Assembly: GCA_051000715.1 (NCBI GenBank)
Contig: JBPCOB010000065.1
Location: 1 to 53,268 of the forward strand
From: JBPCOB01 sp051000715
GTDB taxonomy: Bacteria > Actinomycetota > Actinomycetes > JALYNC01
DNA: 53,268 nt
Direction: 5' to 3'
Position 1 is the first letter of the stretch; every line of letters begins with the position of its first letter. A program made the translations under genes and the position numbers. Under the pieces are notes generated by a model. It saw only the letters and a program-made list of their open reading frames with translations. It had not been told where the DNA came from and ran no database searches. This document shows, one piece after another, positions 17,501-25,995 of this stretch.

Positions 17501-19422
17501 TCACGCCACACGCAGGCGAAGGCGTCCTGGAAGATCTCCTTGAGGTTGGCGGCCTCGAGCTTGCCGTGGCCGCCGTGCTGCAGCCCGAAGTCGTCGATCC
17601 ACACCGGCTCGCCGCGCCGCGGGCGGATCTCGTACGGACGCTCGTCGATGACCTTGAGACCCATGTTCTCTAGCACCGGCAGCACGTCGGAGAGCGTCGG
17701 CGCCCGGCCCGGCCAGAACAGCTTGAACCGCAGGAACCCGGCCGCTGCCTCGACCGGGTGGTACAGGCTCATCTCGAGATCGCCCTGCCCATCGAGCTGC
17801 TCGATGCGGGCGATGTCATGGACCGCGTTCACCGCGGCAAAGTCGGCCTTGTAAGCGGCGGGGAAGGCATCGGCGTACCGCTCGAACAGCGCGTTGCCCC
17901 CCTCCTCTCCGCGGGCCTCGACCAGCGCGACCTGCAGGTCGTCGCGCCAGGAGCGGCTGGTCGCGACGATTCGGGCCTCGAGTGCAGCCGCATCGGGATC
18001 CGGCAGATCCGCCACGTCGGCCCGGATGATGTAGTGCAGCCGAGCGAGCACGGACTCGGAGATGCGGGCGGTGAAGTCCGCCGTGGTGCCGTTGAAGGCG
18101 GACGTGAGGATGGCCTCCACCCGTTTGCGGACCTCGGTGTTGTAGCGGTCCCGCGGCACGAAGACCAGGCAGGACAGGAACCGGCCAAAGGTGTCGCGGC
18201 GGACGAAGAGCCGAACCCGCTGCCGCTCCTGCAGGTTCAGGATGCCCATCGCGGTTTCGAACAGGGCGTCGGCCGAGATCTGGAACAGCTCGTCGCGCGG
18301 ATAGGTCTCGAGGATGTCCAGCAGCGCCTTCTCATTGTGGCTGCCGGGGGGGAAGTTGGCCCGGTCCAGCACTGCCTGACAGCGCTGGCGGACCAGCGGG
18401 ATGGCGAGCGGGCTGGCGTGATAGACGACCGAGGTGTAGAGACCCAGGAAGCGCCACTCCCCGATGATCTCGCCGGCGGCATCGAAGCGCTTGACGCCGA
18501 TGTAGTCCAGGTATGACGGCCGGTGCACCGTCGAGCGCGAATTGGCCTTGGTCAGATAGAGGACGTTGCGCTCGCGGGCCAGCTGGCGCAGCTCCGGCGA
18601 CGGCGATGCCACGCTGGGCGCCGGCGGCGCACCGTCCTCGCGGCGCAGGATGCCAAGCCCCGAGTCGGGGACCTCGCGCAGCGTGTCGTCGCTGAGCAGG
18701 TCGTACTTACGGTAGCCGAGGAAGGTGAAATGGCCGTCGTCGAGCCAACGCAGCAGCGCGAGCGCCTCGGCCAGCTCCCCGGAGTCGACCGGCGGCGGCC
18801 GCTCGGCGTACTCGGCCACGATCTGCTGGGTGCGCTCCCGCATCCGCGGCCAGTCCTCCACCGCGGCCCGTACGTCGTCCAGCACCCTGGCGATGTCGTG
18901 CTCCATCCGCAGCAGCACGCCGGGGTCGCTCTGACGATCGACCTCGACGTGGATGAACGACTCGCAGTGGCCGTCGCAGGAGTCGCCGGTGGGCAGCACC
19001 TCGAGCAGCTGACCGTCATCGTCGCGGCGCACCCGCAGCACCGGGTGCACGATCAGGTGGATGCTCAGCCCCTGCCGGTTGAGCTCCATGGTCACCGAGT
19101 CGACGAGGAAGGGCATGTCCTCGGACACGATCTCCACAACCGTGTGCGGCGAGCGCCACCCGTCCTGGTCGAGCCGGGGGCTGATGACCCGTACCAGCGT
19201 CTCACCCTTGCGCCGGAAGCTGGCGTAGCTCCAAAAGGCCAGCGCCGCGCCGTACAGATCCAAGACGGTGTACCCGGTCAAGTCGTCGGCCGCCACCCCC
19301 CGGTAATACGAGCGGACGAAGGGGTCGAGCGTCGCCGCGGTCGGCTGCGGCAGCTTCTCGTACAGCTGGGCGACCACCTCGTCCAGTGTGGCGGCCTTGG
19401 TGGTTTCCTGCTGTGACGCCAT
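14530..19422 (-). CDS. NAD-specific glutamate dehydrogenase, large (180-kDa) type
   Basis: 1630 aa from ATG 19422, with GGAGG seven bases upstream. The length and motifs match the GDH180 class of Streptomyces and Pseudomonas: a long N-terminal region with ACT-like folds (~1-680), the catalytic core with GGIRWSDRLEDFRTEVLGLM and QGAKGGFVVKRPP (~residues 840-880), the Rossmann part with GIGDMSGDVFGNGMLLS (~residues 970-990), and a long C-terminal region. It deaminates L-glutamate to 2-oxoglutarate with NAD+, mainly for glutamate catabolism. A glutamate-yielding HutF fragment lies ~7 kb away but is not linked by operon. It is divergent from a YbdK-type ligase gene and overlaps the convergent metallo-hydrolase by 51 bases. 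Confidence 0.95.
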   Translation of the reverse strand: MASQQETTKAATLDEVVAQLYEKLPQPTAATLDPFVRSYYRGVAADDLTGYTVLDLYGAALAFWSYASFRRKGETLVRVISPRLDQDGWRSPHTVVEIVSEDMPFLVDSVTMELNRQGLSIHLIVHPVLRVRRDDDGQLLEVLPTGDSCDGHCESFIHVEVDRQSDPGVLLRMEHDIARVLDDVRAAVEDWPRMRERTQQIVAEYAERPPPVDSGELAEALALLRWLDDGHFTFLGYRKYDLLSDDTLREVPDSGLGILRREDGAPPAPSVASPSPELRQLARERNVLYLTKANSRSTVHRPSYLDYIGVKRFDAAGEIIGEWRFLGLYTSVVYHASPLAIPLVRQRCQAVLDRANFPPGSHNEKALLDILETYPRDELFQISADALFETAMGILNLQERQRVRLFVRRDTFGRFLSCLVFVPRDRYNTEVRKRVEAILTSAFNGTTADFTARISESVLARLHYIIRADVADLPDPDAAALEARIVATSRSWRDDLQVALVEARGEEGGNALFERYADAFPAAYKADFAAVNAVHDIARIEQLDGQGDLEMSLYHPVEAAAGFLRFKLFWPGRAPTLSDVLPVLENMGLKVIDERPYEIRPRRGEPVWIDDFGLQHGGHGKLEAANLKEIFQDAFACVWREEADNDGFNRLVLGARLTWREAALLRAYCKYLRQAGVTFSQAYMEQTVTANPDVARLLVELFHARLDPAMPPDPAGADKIVGRIETALDAIANLDEDRILRSFLAVVRATLRTNYFQRTRDGERKPYVAFKLDPGAIPMLPQPRPMFEIWVHSPRVEAVHLRGARVARGGIRWSDRLEDFRTEVLGLMKAQMVKNAVIVPQGAKGGFVVKRPPAERDALRDEVVACYSTFMRGLLDLTDNYAGDEVVPPRDVVCHDEPDPYLVVAADKGTATFSDLANSIAGEYGYWLGDAFASGGSAGYDHKEMGITARGAWESVRRHFREMGVDVQAEDFTVVGIGDMSGDVFGNGMLLSRHIKLVGVFNHLHVFLDPDPDPAVSFEERQRLFGLPGSSWADYDATKLSAGGGVFPRTAKSIPLSTEVRRILGVEDTRLSPADLIKALLRAPVDLLFNGGIGTYVKASSESHADVGDRATDALRIDAPELRARVVGEGGNLGLTQLGRIEYAVGGGRINTDFIDNSAGVDTSDHEVNIKILLNEVVVAGDLTEKQRNELLAEMTDDVASLVLAHNYRQAQAISITEATAAASLDRHARHMRDLERDGRLNRSLEFLPNDEAILERLAAGKGLTRPELAVLLAYSKINVYAALLDSDVPEDPYLGAELRRYFPELLRERYEKQMQSHRLRREIISTSIANALVNRVGSSFVHWLRTESGTKVTDVARAYTVVRDVFHLEALWLDVEALDSVVSAHVQTAILIESRKLVERASVWLLRSRRQPLDVGAEVAHFTPGVTVLAEALPELMVGADAEAMAGRVKRLRDQGVPADLAARIGALAPMSAALDIVEVAIGAGREVREVASVYFTLGARLELDWLRSEVTGLPVQTHWQALAKASLRDDLAIQHRGLAAGVLRLHGDGVGADELVDAWLEENETRVRRCLATFADLRAAGVLDIAMLSVAMRELRNLVQTGSVDRRATDGPSAGTDRQALAMAQVGQ

Positions 19423-19562
19423 GGGGCTGCCTCCGTCAGGGGTGCTGAGCCACTCCCTGAAGCCTTGCGCGGACCTCCGATGGTAATCCCGGGAGCGCTC
19501 GATCGGGGCCCTAAGCGGGATGGGGTAGACCGCCGGGGTCCCGTCAACGAAGGAGCCCGACC

Positions 19563-20696
19563 GTGCCGCTGTCGAGGTGGTCGGCCAGCGACTCGAGCTA
19601 CACGGTCGGAGTCGAGGAGGAGTTCCACCTCGTCGACGCGGAGAACGGGGAGCTGCGGCCGACCGGGTCCACGGTTCTCGACGCAGCGCCGAAGGTCGAT
19701 GGTGCGGTGGAGGCGGAGCTGCAGCGCTCCCAGGTGGAGACCGGTACGCCGCCCGCCCAGGCCCTGGCCGACGTCCGGGTCGGCCTGGTCGGCCTGCGGC
19801 GTGCGCTCGGCGAGGCGGCGGCGGACGCCGGCTGCCGCCTTGTCGCCAGCGGAACTCACCCGTCGGCGCACCGGCCGGCGGAGGTCTTCACCGACGACGA
19901 GCGGTACCGGGCCATCGCCGAGGCCTTCGGCCCGGTGGCCCGCCAGCAGACCGTCTGCGGTTGCCACGTGCACGTGGCCGTGCCGGACCGGGAGCTGGGC
20001 ATCGCCGTACTCAACCGGGTCAGGCCGTGGCTGCCGGTGCTGCTGGCGCTCTCGGTCAACTCGCCGTTCTGGCTGGGCGAGGACAGCGGCTACGCGAGCT
20101 ACCGGAGCCAGGTGTGGACCCGGTGGCCGACCGCCGGCACCGCGTGGGTCTTCGAGTCCCGAGCCGAGTACGACGCGCTGGGCGAGGCGCTGATCCGTAG
20201 CGGGGTGGTGCTCGACGCCGGGATGCTCTACTTCGACGTCCGCCCGTCGGCGCGCTACGAGACCCTGGAGTTCCGCGTCGCCGACGTCAGCCTCGATGTG
20301 AACGGCGCGGTGCTACTCGCCGGCCTTACCCGGGCGCTGGTGGTGAGCTGTGCCGAGGCTGCCGCCCGGGAGGAACCGTACGACCGGGTGCGCCCGGAGC
20401 TGTTGCGGGTCGCGCACTGGCGGGCCGGCCGGTCCGGACTCTCGGGCGAGCTGGTCGACCTGCGTACCGGTCATCCGGTGCCGGCCTGGGAGCTGGTCGA
20501 GGACTTCATGGAGCTGATCCGACCGGCGTTGGCCTCGCTCGGCGACGAGCTCGAGGTCACCGAGCTGCTGGACGGTCTTCGCCGCCATGGCACCGGTGCG
20601 GAGCGGCAGCGGGCGGCGTACCAGCGCCGGAGGTCCCTCGTCGACGTCGTCGAGCTGATCGTCGGGGCGACGGCCGGACCGGCCCGGCCCGATTAG
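19563..20696 (+). CDS. carboxylate-amine ligase, GCS2/YbdK family (copy 1)
   Basis: 377 aa from GTG 19563, with GGAG upstream. The family motif VGVEEEFHLVD (~residue 17) supplies the ATP/Mg glutamates. CGCHVHVAVPD (~residue 138) and NSPFWLGEDSGYASYRSQVW follow, all typical of the ATP-grasp-like GCS2 fold. Family members ligate a carboxylate and an amine with ATP; E. coli YbdK has weak gamma-glutamylcysteine ligase activity, while true substrates in actinobacteria are mostly unknown. A clear paralogue lies at 37341-38480. It is divergent from the glutamate dehydrogenase across ~140 bp. Confidence 0.9.
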   Translation: MPLSRWSASDSSYTVGVEEEFHLVDAENGELRPTGSTVLDAAPKVDGAVEAELQRSQVETGTPPAQALADVRVGLVGLRRALGEAAADAGCRLVASGTHPSAHRPAEVFTDDERYRAIAEAFGPVARQQTVCGCHVHVAVPDRELGIAVLNRVRPWLPVLLALSVNSPFWLGEDSGYASYRSQVWTRWPTAGTAWVFESRAEYDALGEALIRSGVVLDAGMLYFDVRPSARYETLEFRVADVSLDVNGAVLLAGLTRALVVSCAEAAAREEPYDRVRPELLRVAHWRAGRSGLSGELVDLRTGHPVPAWELVEDFMELIRPALASLGDELEVTELLDGLRRHGTGAERQRAAYQRRRSLVDVVELIVGATAGPARPD

Positions 20697-20730
20697 GCTC
20701 CAAGTCCTGTCCAGGAACCGCGACCTGCCT

Positions 20731-21474
20731 GTGGCCGGCGTGATCGCCGGCTGGGTGTTCGCCGTCCTCTTCCTGGACGCGGCGGCCGGCATCTGGCAGC
20801 AGCGCGCGCTCGGAGTGGTCACCTGGCTGCTGTTGCTGACGCTGCTCCGGCGCGAGCCGCTCGCCGTCCGGCTGCAGGTTGCGATTGCTGTCATCTTCGC
20901 CACCTGGGTGGAGTACACCTTCGCCGGTCAGCTCGGGGTCTACACCTACCGGCTGCACAACGTCCCGTCGTTCGTGCCGCCGGGACATGGGCTGGTGTAT
21001 CTGGGGGCGCTGGCGCTCGGCCGGTCCGCACCGTTCGCGGCCGCCAGGCGACTGGTGATCGGCATCGTGCTCGTCGCCGGCGGCTGCTGGGCGCTGTGGG
21101 GCCTGCTGCTGGCGCCGCGCCGGGACGTGCTGGGCGCCCTCTGGTTCGGTTGCCTGGCCGCGTTCCTGCTCCGGGGCCGGGCACCGCTGGTCTACGTCGG
21201 CGCTTTCTTGCTGACGGCGTACCTGGAGGTCCTCGGGACGTCGCTGGGCATCTGGACGTGGGGCATGCGCGACCCGACCGGCCTGCTCGCGATCGGCAAC
21301 CCGCCGAGCGGCGTGGCCGGTGGGTACTGCTTCTTCGACGCGGCGGCGCTCGCGCTGGCTCCCCGGCTGGGTGCGCTGCTGTCCCGGGCGACACGCTGGC
21401 GGCCTGCTGGCCGGCACGCGGACTGGGGCGCAGACTGCGACCGGGCACTGACCGGGGCGACCGATGCCGGCTAG
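20731..21474 (+). CDS. polytopic membrane protein of unknown function, 247 aa
   Basis: It starts at GTG 20731, 34 bases after the previous stop, so it is possibly in the same transcript. About seven hydrophobic helices are visible: AGVIAGWVFAVLFLDAA, VVTWLLLLTLL, LQVAIAVIFATWVEYTFAG, VYLGALALG, VIGIVLVAGGCWALWGLLL, FGCLAAFLL, and YVGAFLLTAYLEVLG. Charged and aromatic loop motifs (HNVPSFVPPGHGLVYLGA, GIWTWGMRDPTG) recall a family of unnamed actinobacterial membrane proteins. I assign no function. The C-terminal ~30 residues are polar. Confidence 0.65.
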   Translation: MAGVIAGWVFAVLFLDAAAGIWQQRALGVVTWLLLLTLLRREPLAVRLQVAIAVIFATWVEYTFAGQLGVYTYRLHNVPSFVPPGHGLVYLGALALGRSAPFAAARRLVIGIVLVAGGCWALWGLLLAPRRDVLGALWFGCLAAFLLRGRAPLVYVGAFLLTAYLEVLGTSLGIWTWGMRDPTGLLAIGNPPSGVAGGYCFFDAAALALAPRLGALLSRATRWRPAGRHADWGADCDRALTGATDAG

Positions 21475-21557
21475 CCCTCGGCCGGCCGACGCCCGACTAC
21501 CACCGCTGACCTGCCGACCGCTGACCTGTCCGTAGACCACCGACCGCCTGGAACTCG

Positions 21558-21974
21558 ATGGAAGCCGATCCGGAACGGCTGCGTGACATCCTCACCGTCG
21601 CGCATCTGCTCGCCTATGCCCGTTCGATCGACCCCGGCGCCGAGCCGATCTCCTACCAGCGCGACTGGTGGGACGGCAGCGCGACAACCGGCTGCCTGCT
21701 GGTCGAGATCGGCGGTCGCCGCCGCCGGGTAGTCAGTACCGGCGCCGATGACCCCGCGGTGCTTCCGGCTCAGCGGACCCAGGCCCGCCGCGCGCTCTGT
21801 AAGAGCCGGATGGCAATGAACCGGTTCCCACTACCGGCAACTCGACCGGACGGCCAACAGACCTTTGTCGACTCCGGCGACTACGTCGTCTGCGCGTACG
21901 CCGACTGCGGCGGCATCCGGCCCCTTGGGGACCAACCCGCCAACACCGGCTGTCCTCTCTGCGGCCGGCGCTGA
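21558..21974 (+). CDS. hypothetical protein with C-terminal zinc-ribbon-like cysteines
   Basis: 138 aa from ATG 21558. The N-terminal part is rich in charged residues (LAYARSIDPGAEPISYQRDWWDG). The C-terminus has CAYADC and then CPLCGRR, a four-cysteine arrangement that could hold a structural zinc. No catalytic motif or membrane segment is visible. It follows the membrane protein gene after ~80 bases. Confidence 0.55.
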   Translation: MEADPERLRDILTVAHLLAYARSIDPGAEPISYQRDWWDGSATTGCLLVEIGGRRRRVVSTGADDPAVLPAQRTQARRALCKSRMAMNRFPLPATRPDGQQTFVDSGDYVVCAYADCGGIRPLGDQPANTGCPLCGRR

Positions 21975-22017
21975 CCCGCTTCGCGCCTACCGCCAGCTTC
22001 GAGCGAGCCCGCGCGGC

Positions 22018-22557
22018 TCAGCGGCTCATGACGCGGCGCGCGACCATGGCAGCGATGCCACCGAGAGCAGCGCGGGCAACCGGGTTGCCGGCCAGCGCGC
22101 CGAATCCACCGCCGCCACCGCCACCGCCGCCCAGCAGGCCGGAGGCCATGCCGCCCAGCCCGCCACCGCCACCGAGGCCGCCGGGACCGGCGCCGCCGCC
22201 GAGCAGGGAGCCGAGGAGCCCGGGGTTCTGGGAGTGCACCTGCCGCGTCATGCGAGCCAGCGAGCCGGGGTCGTTGGACTGTCCGTCGTAGCCGGTGTCG
22301 TAGCCCTCGGCAGAGGCGCGCTCGTGCAGCATGCCCGCGAACTGCGCCCGCGAGTCGGGGTCCATCCGGGAGAAAGAATCATGGGCGGCCGCCTCATAGG
22401 TGTCCGGGTCGACTTCGCCGGCGACCTCGTTGTAGCGGTCGCGGGTCTCCCCGTCCTCCAGGCCGTCCTGCGGAGCACCCTGCTGGTAGCGCGAGATGAA
22501 GTCGGTGAACTGCGAGGCGGCGCCGCCGCCGCCCGCGAGCTGGTCGAACAAGCCCAC
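22018..22557 (-). CDS. glycine-rich protein with an acidic N-terminal domain, 179 aa
   Basis: GTG 22557 is preceded by AAGGGAG on the minus strand and followed by GLFDQLAGGGG. Residues ~15-100 form a mostly helical, acidic domain (ETRDRYNEVAGEVDPDTYEAA, SFSRMDPDSRAQFAGML). Residues ~115-165 are low-complexity Gly/Leu/Met. The C-terminus is hydrophobic then basic (GGIAAMVARRVMSR). Function is unknown. It is divergent from the dynamin-like gene, sharing a ~105-bp promoter region, which may mean joint control. The Gly tract makes alignment-based naming unsafe. Confidence 0.65.
   Translation of the reverse strand: MGLFDQLAGGGGAASQFTDFISRYQQGAPQDGLEDGETRDRYNEVAGEVDPDTYEAAAHDSFSRMDPDSRAQFAGMLHERASAEGYDTGYDGQSNDPGSLARMTRQVHSQNPGLLGSLLGGGAGPGGLGGGGGLGGMASGLLGGGGGGGGGFGALAGNPVARAALGGIAAMVARRVMSR
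22095..22205. repeat. low-complexity CCG/CCGCC-rich tract encoding polyglycine
   Basis: Repeated CCGCCACCG-type units encode the glycine-rich segment of the minus-strand gene. Such tracts are slippage-prone, and they generate false reading frames on the plus strand. Confidence 0.6.
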
Positions 22558-22663
22558 GTCCGCTCCCTTGTCGAGGTACCGAGCGCCTGTTCCCATTGCG
22601 ACGCACCGGCAAGCGACCGGCCGGCCAGGGTTGACGGTAGCCCGGACGGGCAACGCTGGCGAC

Positions 22664-24382
22664 ATGCAGGCCTCGGCGGCGGACCCGCCGCTCGTCGCCG
22701 CGCTCACCGCGCTCCGCGAGCGAATCACGGCACTTCGGCTCCCGCTCGAGGTGGCCGGCGCCGCGGATGCGCGGCGTGAGGCGGCCGGCATCGTCGGGCA
22801 GATCGACGACTACCTGCTCCCCCGGCTGCGTCAGCTCGACGCGCCGCTGCTGACCGTTGTAGGCGGCTCGACCGGAGCCGGCAAGTCGACACTGGTCAAC
22901 AGCCTGGTCGGTGAGCAGGTGACCACGGCCGGCGTACTGCGCCCGACCACCCGTGCGCCCGTACTGGTGTGCTCGCCGGCAGACCGCCGGTGGTTCGCCG
23001 ACGCGCGCATCCTGCCGGGCTTCGCTCGGACGACGGGCGCGGCTACCGACGCCAAGAGCCTGCAGCTGGTGACGTCGACGGGCGTACCGACCGGGTTGGC
23101 GCTGCTGGACGCGCCGGACATCGACTCCGTCGTGGCGACCAACCGGGAGCTCGCAGCGCAGCTGCTCGCTGCGGCCGACCTGTGGCTGTTCGTGACCACG
23201 GCGGCCCGGTACGCCGACGCCGTGCCGTGGGACCTGTTGCACACGGCCCGGGCCCGGAGCACCGCCCTGGCCATAGTGCTCAACCGGGTGCCGGCGGAAG
23301 CGGTCTCCGACGTGTCGAGACATCTCGCCGCGATGCTTCGGGACAACGGGCTGGCTGACGCGGCGCTGTTCACCGTGCCGGAGGTAGCGCTTGTGGACGG
23401 CGAGCTGCCGGCCGCGCAGATCGCGCCGGTAGGCAAGTGGCTGGAGGCCCTCGCCGCCGACGCCGACGGCCGGGCGGCGGTCGTCCGTACGACGCTCGGC
23501 GGCGCTCTGGACAGCCTGCGGACGCGGCTGCCCGTGCTGGTGGCGGCGGTGCAGCGCCAGCGCGCGGCGGCGGAGACTCTCCGGGCCCAGGTGAGCGCGG
23601 CGTACGGCGCTGCGGCAAAGGAGATCGACACCGGCGTACGGGGCGGCTCACTGCTCCGCGGCGAGGTCCTGGCCCGCTGGCAGGAGTTCGTCGGGACCGG
23701 GGAGTTCATGCGCAGCCTGGAGTCGAAGATCGGCCAGCTGCGCGACCGGGTGATCGCGGCGATCACCGGGCGTGCCACGCCGGAGTCGCAGCTGCGGGGG
23801 GCGGTCGAAAGCAGCGTCGACTTCCTCGTGCTCGATGCCGCTGACCGGGCGGCCGAGCGGACGGTGCAGGCCTGGCAGGTGGAGCCGGCCGGCAAGGCAC
23901 TGTTGGGTGACTCCGCCCGAGAAATCTCCCGGTCCTCCTCCGAGCTCCGTTCGCGGCTCGGCGAGGAGGTGCGGGGCTGGCAGGGACGGGTGCTCCAGCT
24001 GGTGGCGGCCGAGGGCGCCGACAAGCGGCTGGCCGCACGGATCGCCTCGCTGGGGCTGAACGGCGCGGGGCTCGCCGTCATGATCGCTGTCTTCTCCCAC
24101 ACGGGCGGGCTCAGCGGCGGAGAGATCGCGATTGCCGGCGGTACGACGGTCGCCGGCCAGCGGCTGCTGGAGGCGATCTTCGGCGACCAGGCGGTGCGCA
24201 CACTGGCCGCTGAGGCGCGGGTGGACCTGATGGCCCGGGTGGAACGTCTGCTCGGCGGCGAGGTGGCCCGCTTCGACCGGCTGCTGGAGGCGGTGGACCC
24301 GCCGGAGCAGGTGGCCGGCCTGCGCTCGGCCCTCGCTGACCTGGAGGCCGCCCGCGGTGGCCGAGCATCAGGTGCGCCGTGA
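22664..24382 (+). CDS. dynamin-like GTPase (DynA-like)
   Basis: 572 aa from ATG 22664. A helical lead of ~60 residues precedes the P-loop GGSTGAGKST (residues 67-76). The switch-I threonine region is RPTTRAPVL, G3 is LLDAPDIDS, and the base-recognition loop is LNRVPAE. The rest (~290-570) is long helical sequence with heptad-like runs. It has one moderately hydrophobic segment (LNGAGLAVMIAVFSHTGG) that may touch membrane. The next gene encodes a second, membrane-anchored GTPase with a GTGA overlap. This arrangement matches the actinobacterial dynamin pair DynA/DynB described in Streptomyces, which stabilises the division machinery during sporulation septation (established for Streptomyces; inferred here). 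Some databases call such proteins ABC transporters, but no ABC signature is present. Confidence 0.75.
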   Translation: MQASAADPPLVAALTALRERITALRLPLEVAGAADARREAAGIVGQIDDYLLPRLRQLDAPLLTVVGGSTGAGKSTLVNSLVGEQVTTAGVLRPTTRAPVLVCSPADRRWFADARILPGFARTTGAATDAKSLQLVTSTGVPTGLALLDAPDIDSVVATNRELAAQLLAAADLWLFVTTAARYADAVPWDLLHTARARSTALAIVLNRVPAEAVSDVSRHLAAMLRDNGLADAALFTVPEVALVDGELPAAQIAPVGKWLEALAADADGRAAVVRTTLGGALDSLRTRLPVLVAAVQRQRAAAETLRAQVSAAYGAAAKEIDTGVRGGSLLRGEVLARWQEFVGTGEFMRSLESKIGQLRDRVIAAITGRATPESQLRGAVESSVDFLVLDAADRAAERTVQAWQVEPAGKALLGDSAREISRSSSELRSRLGEEVRGWQGRVLQLVAAEGADKRLAARIASLGLNGAGLAVMIAVFSHTGGLSGGEIAIAGGTTVAGQRLLEAIFGDQAVRTLAAEARVDLMARVERLLGGEVARFDRLLEAVDPPEQVAGLRSALADLEAARGGRASGAP

Positions 24383-25995
24383 TGCGCCGGCGTAACGGTC
24401 GCCGGCCCGACCTCCACGAACGGTTGAGCGCGCTCGACTCGGCGGTAGCACTCGCGGACGGCCGGCTCGAGCCGGAGGCGGTGGCGGCCGCCCGGGCGCT
24501 CACCGCCCGCGCCGGCGAGCGACTACGGCTGAGTGAGGAGCACACCGTGGTGGCGCTGGCCGGCGCCACCGGGAGCGGCAAGTCCTCGCTTTTCAACGCG
24601 CTGGCGGGAACGGAGCTTTCTGCCGTCGGGGTTACCCGGCCGACCACCTCCACGGCGCACGCGTGTGTATGGGGGGCGGCCGAAGCGCAGCCGCTGCTGG
24701 CCTGGCTCGAGGTCCCGCGGCGGCACCAGCTGGCCGCGGATGTCGCCGACCCGGCGCTGGATGGGCTGGTGCTCCTGGACCTGCCCGACCACGACTCCAC
24801 CGAGACCAGCCACCGGCTCGAGGTAGACCGGCTGGTCGAGCTGGTCGACCTGCTGGTGTGGGTGCTCGACCCGCAGAAGTACGCCGACGCCGCCGTCCAC
24901 GACCGTTACCTGCGCCCGCTGGCCGGCCACTCCGGCGTCATGCTCGTCGTGCTCAACCAGCTCGACCGCCTTGCGCCGCAGGCCCGGCAGGCCTGCCTGC
25001 TCGACCTTGGGCGGCTGCTCGCGGCCGAGGGGCTGGGAGCGGTGCCGGTGATCGGGGCGTCGGCGCGCACCGGCGATGGCCTCGACGAGCTGCGGGCGAC
25101 ATTGGCCGAGCGGGTCGCCGCCCGCCGGGCCGCGGTCGAGCGGCTATCCGCGGACCTGGACCGGGCGGTGGACCGGCTCTCGGTCGGCTGCACCGGCTCG
25201 GGCGGCTCGGTCTCCCGGGCCGACCGGGACTCCCTCGTCGACGCCCTGACCGGCGCGGCCGGCGTGGACACCGTCGTACGGGCGGTCGACCAGTCCCACC
25301 GGCTCCGGGGTTCGGCGTCGACCGGCTGGCCGTTCTGGCGATGGGCCCGGCGGCTGCGTCCCGACCCGTTGCGGCGGCTACACCTCGGCGACCGACCAGG
25401 TCAGGGGGCGCGTACGTCGCTACCGACCGCCTCGCCGGTACAGTCGGCTCGGGTGTCGGCCGCCGTACGAACGCTCAGCGAGCGCGCCTCGGGCGAGCTG
25501 CCCGAGCCCTGGCCAGGCCTGGTACGTCACGCCGCCGGCCGCGACGAGCAGACGCTGCCCGACCTTCTCGACCAAGCTGTGGCCGGCACCGACCTGGGCG
25601 TCGAGCGCCGGCCACGTTGGTGGGTCGCCGCCGACGCCGTGCAGAAGACGCTGGCGGCGGTCACCGTCGTCGGCGCGCTGTGGCTGCTGGTTCTCTTCGG
25701 CTTCACCTACCTCCAGCTCCCACAGCCGCCGGTTCCCCACGTCGGCCGGGTGCCGCTGCCGACGCTGCTGCTGCTCGCCGGCGTGCTGCTCGGGCTGCTA
25801 CTGGCGGCGGTGTTCCGCCGGTTCTCGGCCGTCGGGGCCCGCCGCCGGGCTCGGGTGGCGCGCCGACGGCTGAGCGAACGGGTGGCCGCGGTCGCCGACA
25901 CCCATGTGGTCGCTCCGGTCAAGCACGAGCTAGCGGCGTACGACGAGTTCTGCTCCGCGCTCGGTCGGGCGCGGGGATGCGCTACAGGGCGCTGA
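24379..25995 (+). CDS. membrane-anchored dynamin-like GTPase (DynB-like)
   Basis: 538 aa starting at GTG 24379, within the previous stop; an ATG follows immediately at 24382. The P-loop GATGSGKSS is at residues 62-70. RPTTSTAH gives the switch-I threonine, LLDLPDHDST is G3, and LNQLD is the guanine-binding loop. Residues ~420-480 hold two hydrophobic helices (VTVVGALWLLVLFGFTYL and LLLLAGVLLGLLLAAVF) separated by a short proline-rich loop, then a basic helical tail. This fits a GTPase anchored by a helical hairpin. It is co-translated with the upstream GTPase and its 3' end overlaps HutF by 14 bases. Confidence 0.78.
   Translation: MMRRRNGRRPDLHERLSALDSAVALADGRLEPEAVAAARALTARAGERLRLSEEHTVVALAGATGSGKSSLFNALAGTELSAVGVTRPTTSTAHACVWGAAEAQPLLAWLEVPRRHQLAADVADPALDGLVLLDLPDHDSTETSHRLEVDRLVELVDLLVWVLDPQKYADAAVHDRYLRPLAGHSGVMLVVLNQLDRLAPQARQACLLDLGRLLAAEGLGAVPVIGASARTGDGLDELRATLAERVAARRAAVERLSADLDRAVDRLSVGCTGSGGSVSRADRDSLVDALTGAAGVDTVVRAVDQSHRLRGSASTGWPFWRWARRLRPDPLRRLHLGDRPGQGARTSLPTASPVQSARVSAAVRTLSERASGELPEPWPGLVRHAAGRDEQTLPDLLDQAVAGTDLGVERRPRWWVAADAVQKTLAAVTVVGALWLLVLFGFTYLQLPQPPVPHVGRVPLPTLLLLAGVLLGLLLAAVFRRFSAVGARRRARVARRRLSERVAAVADTHVVAPVKHELAAYDEFCSALGRARGCATGR

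Noticed and set aside
20557..21540. Minus-strand 327-codon frame opposite the YbdK 3' end and the membrane protein gene
   Set aside because: Gln/Arg-rich with no hydrophobic core; the plus strand has a better-supported membrane protein.
22095..22205. Possible CRISPR-like or tandem-repeat array
   Set aside because: Units are short, irregular CCGCC runs explained by polyglycine coding; no regular spacers.
22664..24382. ABC transporter annotation for the first GTPase
   Set aside because: A P-loop is present but there is no LSGGQ-type signature, while G3 and switch motifs of the dynamin class are visible.
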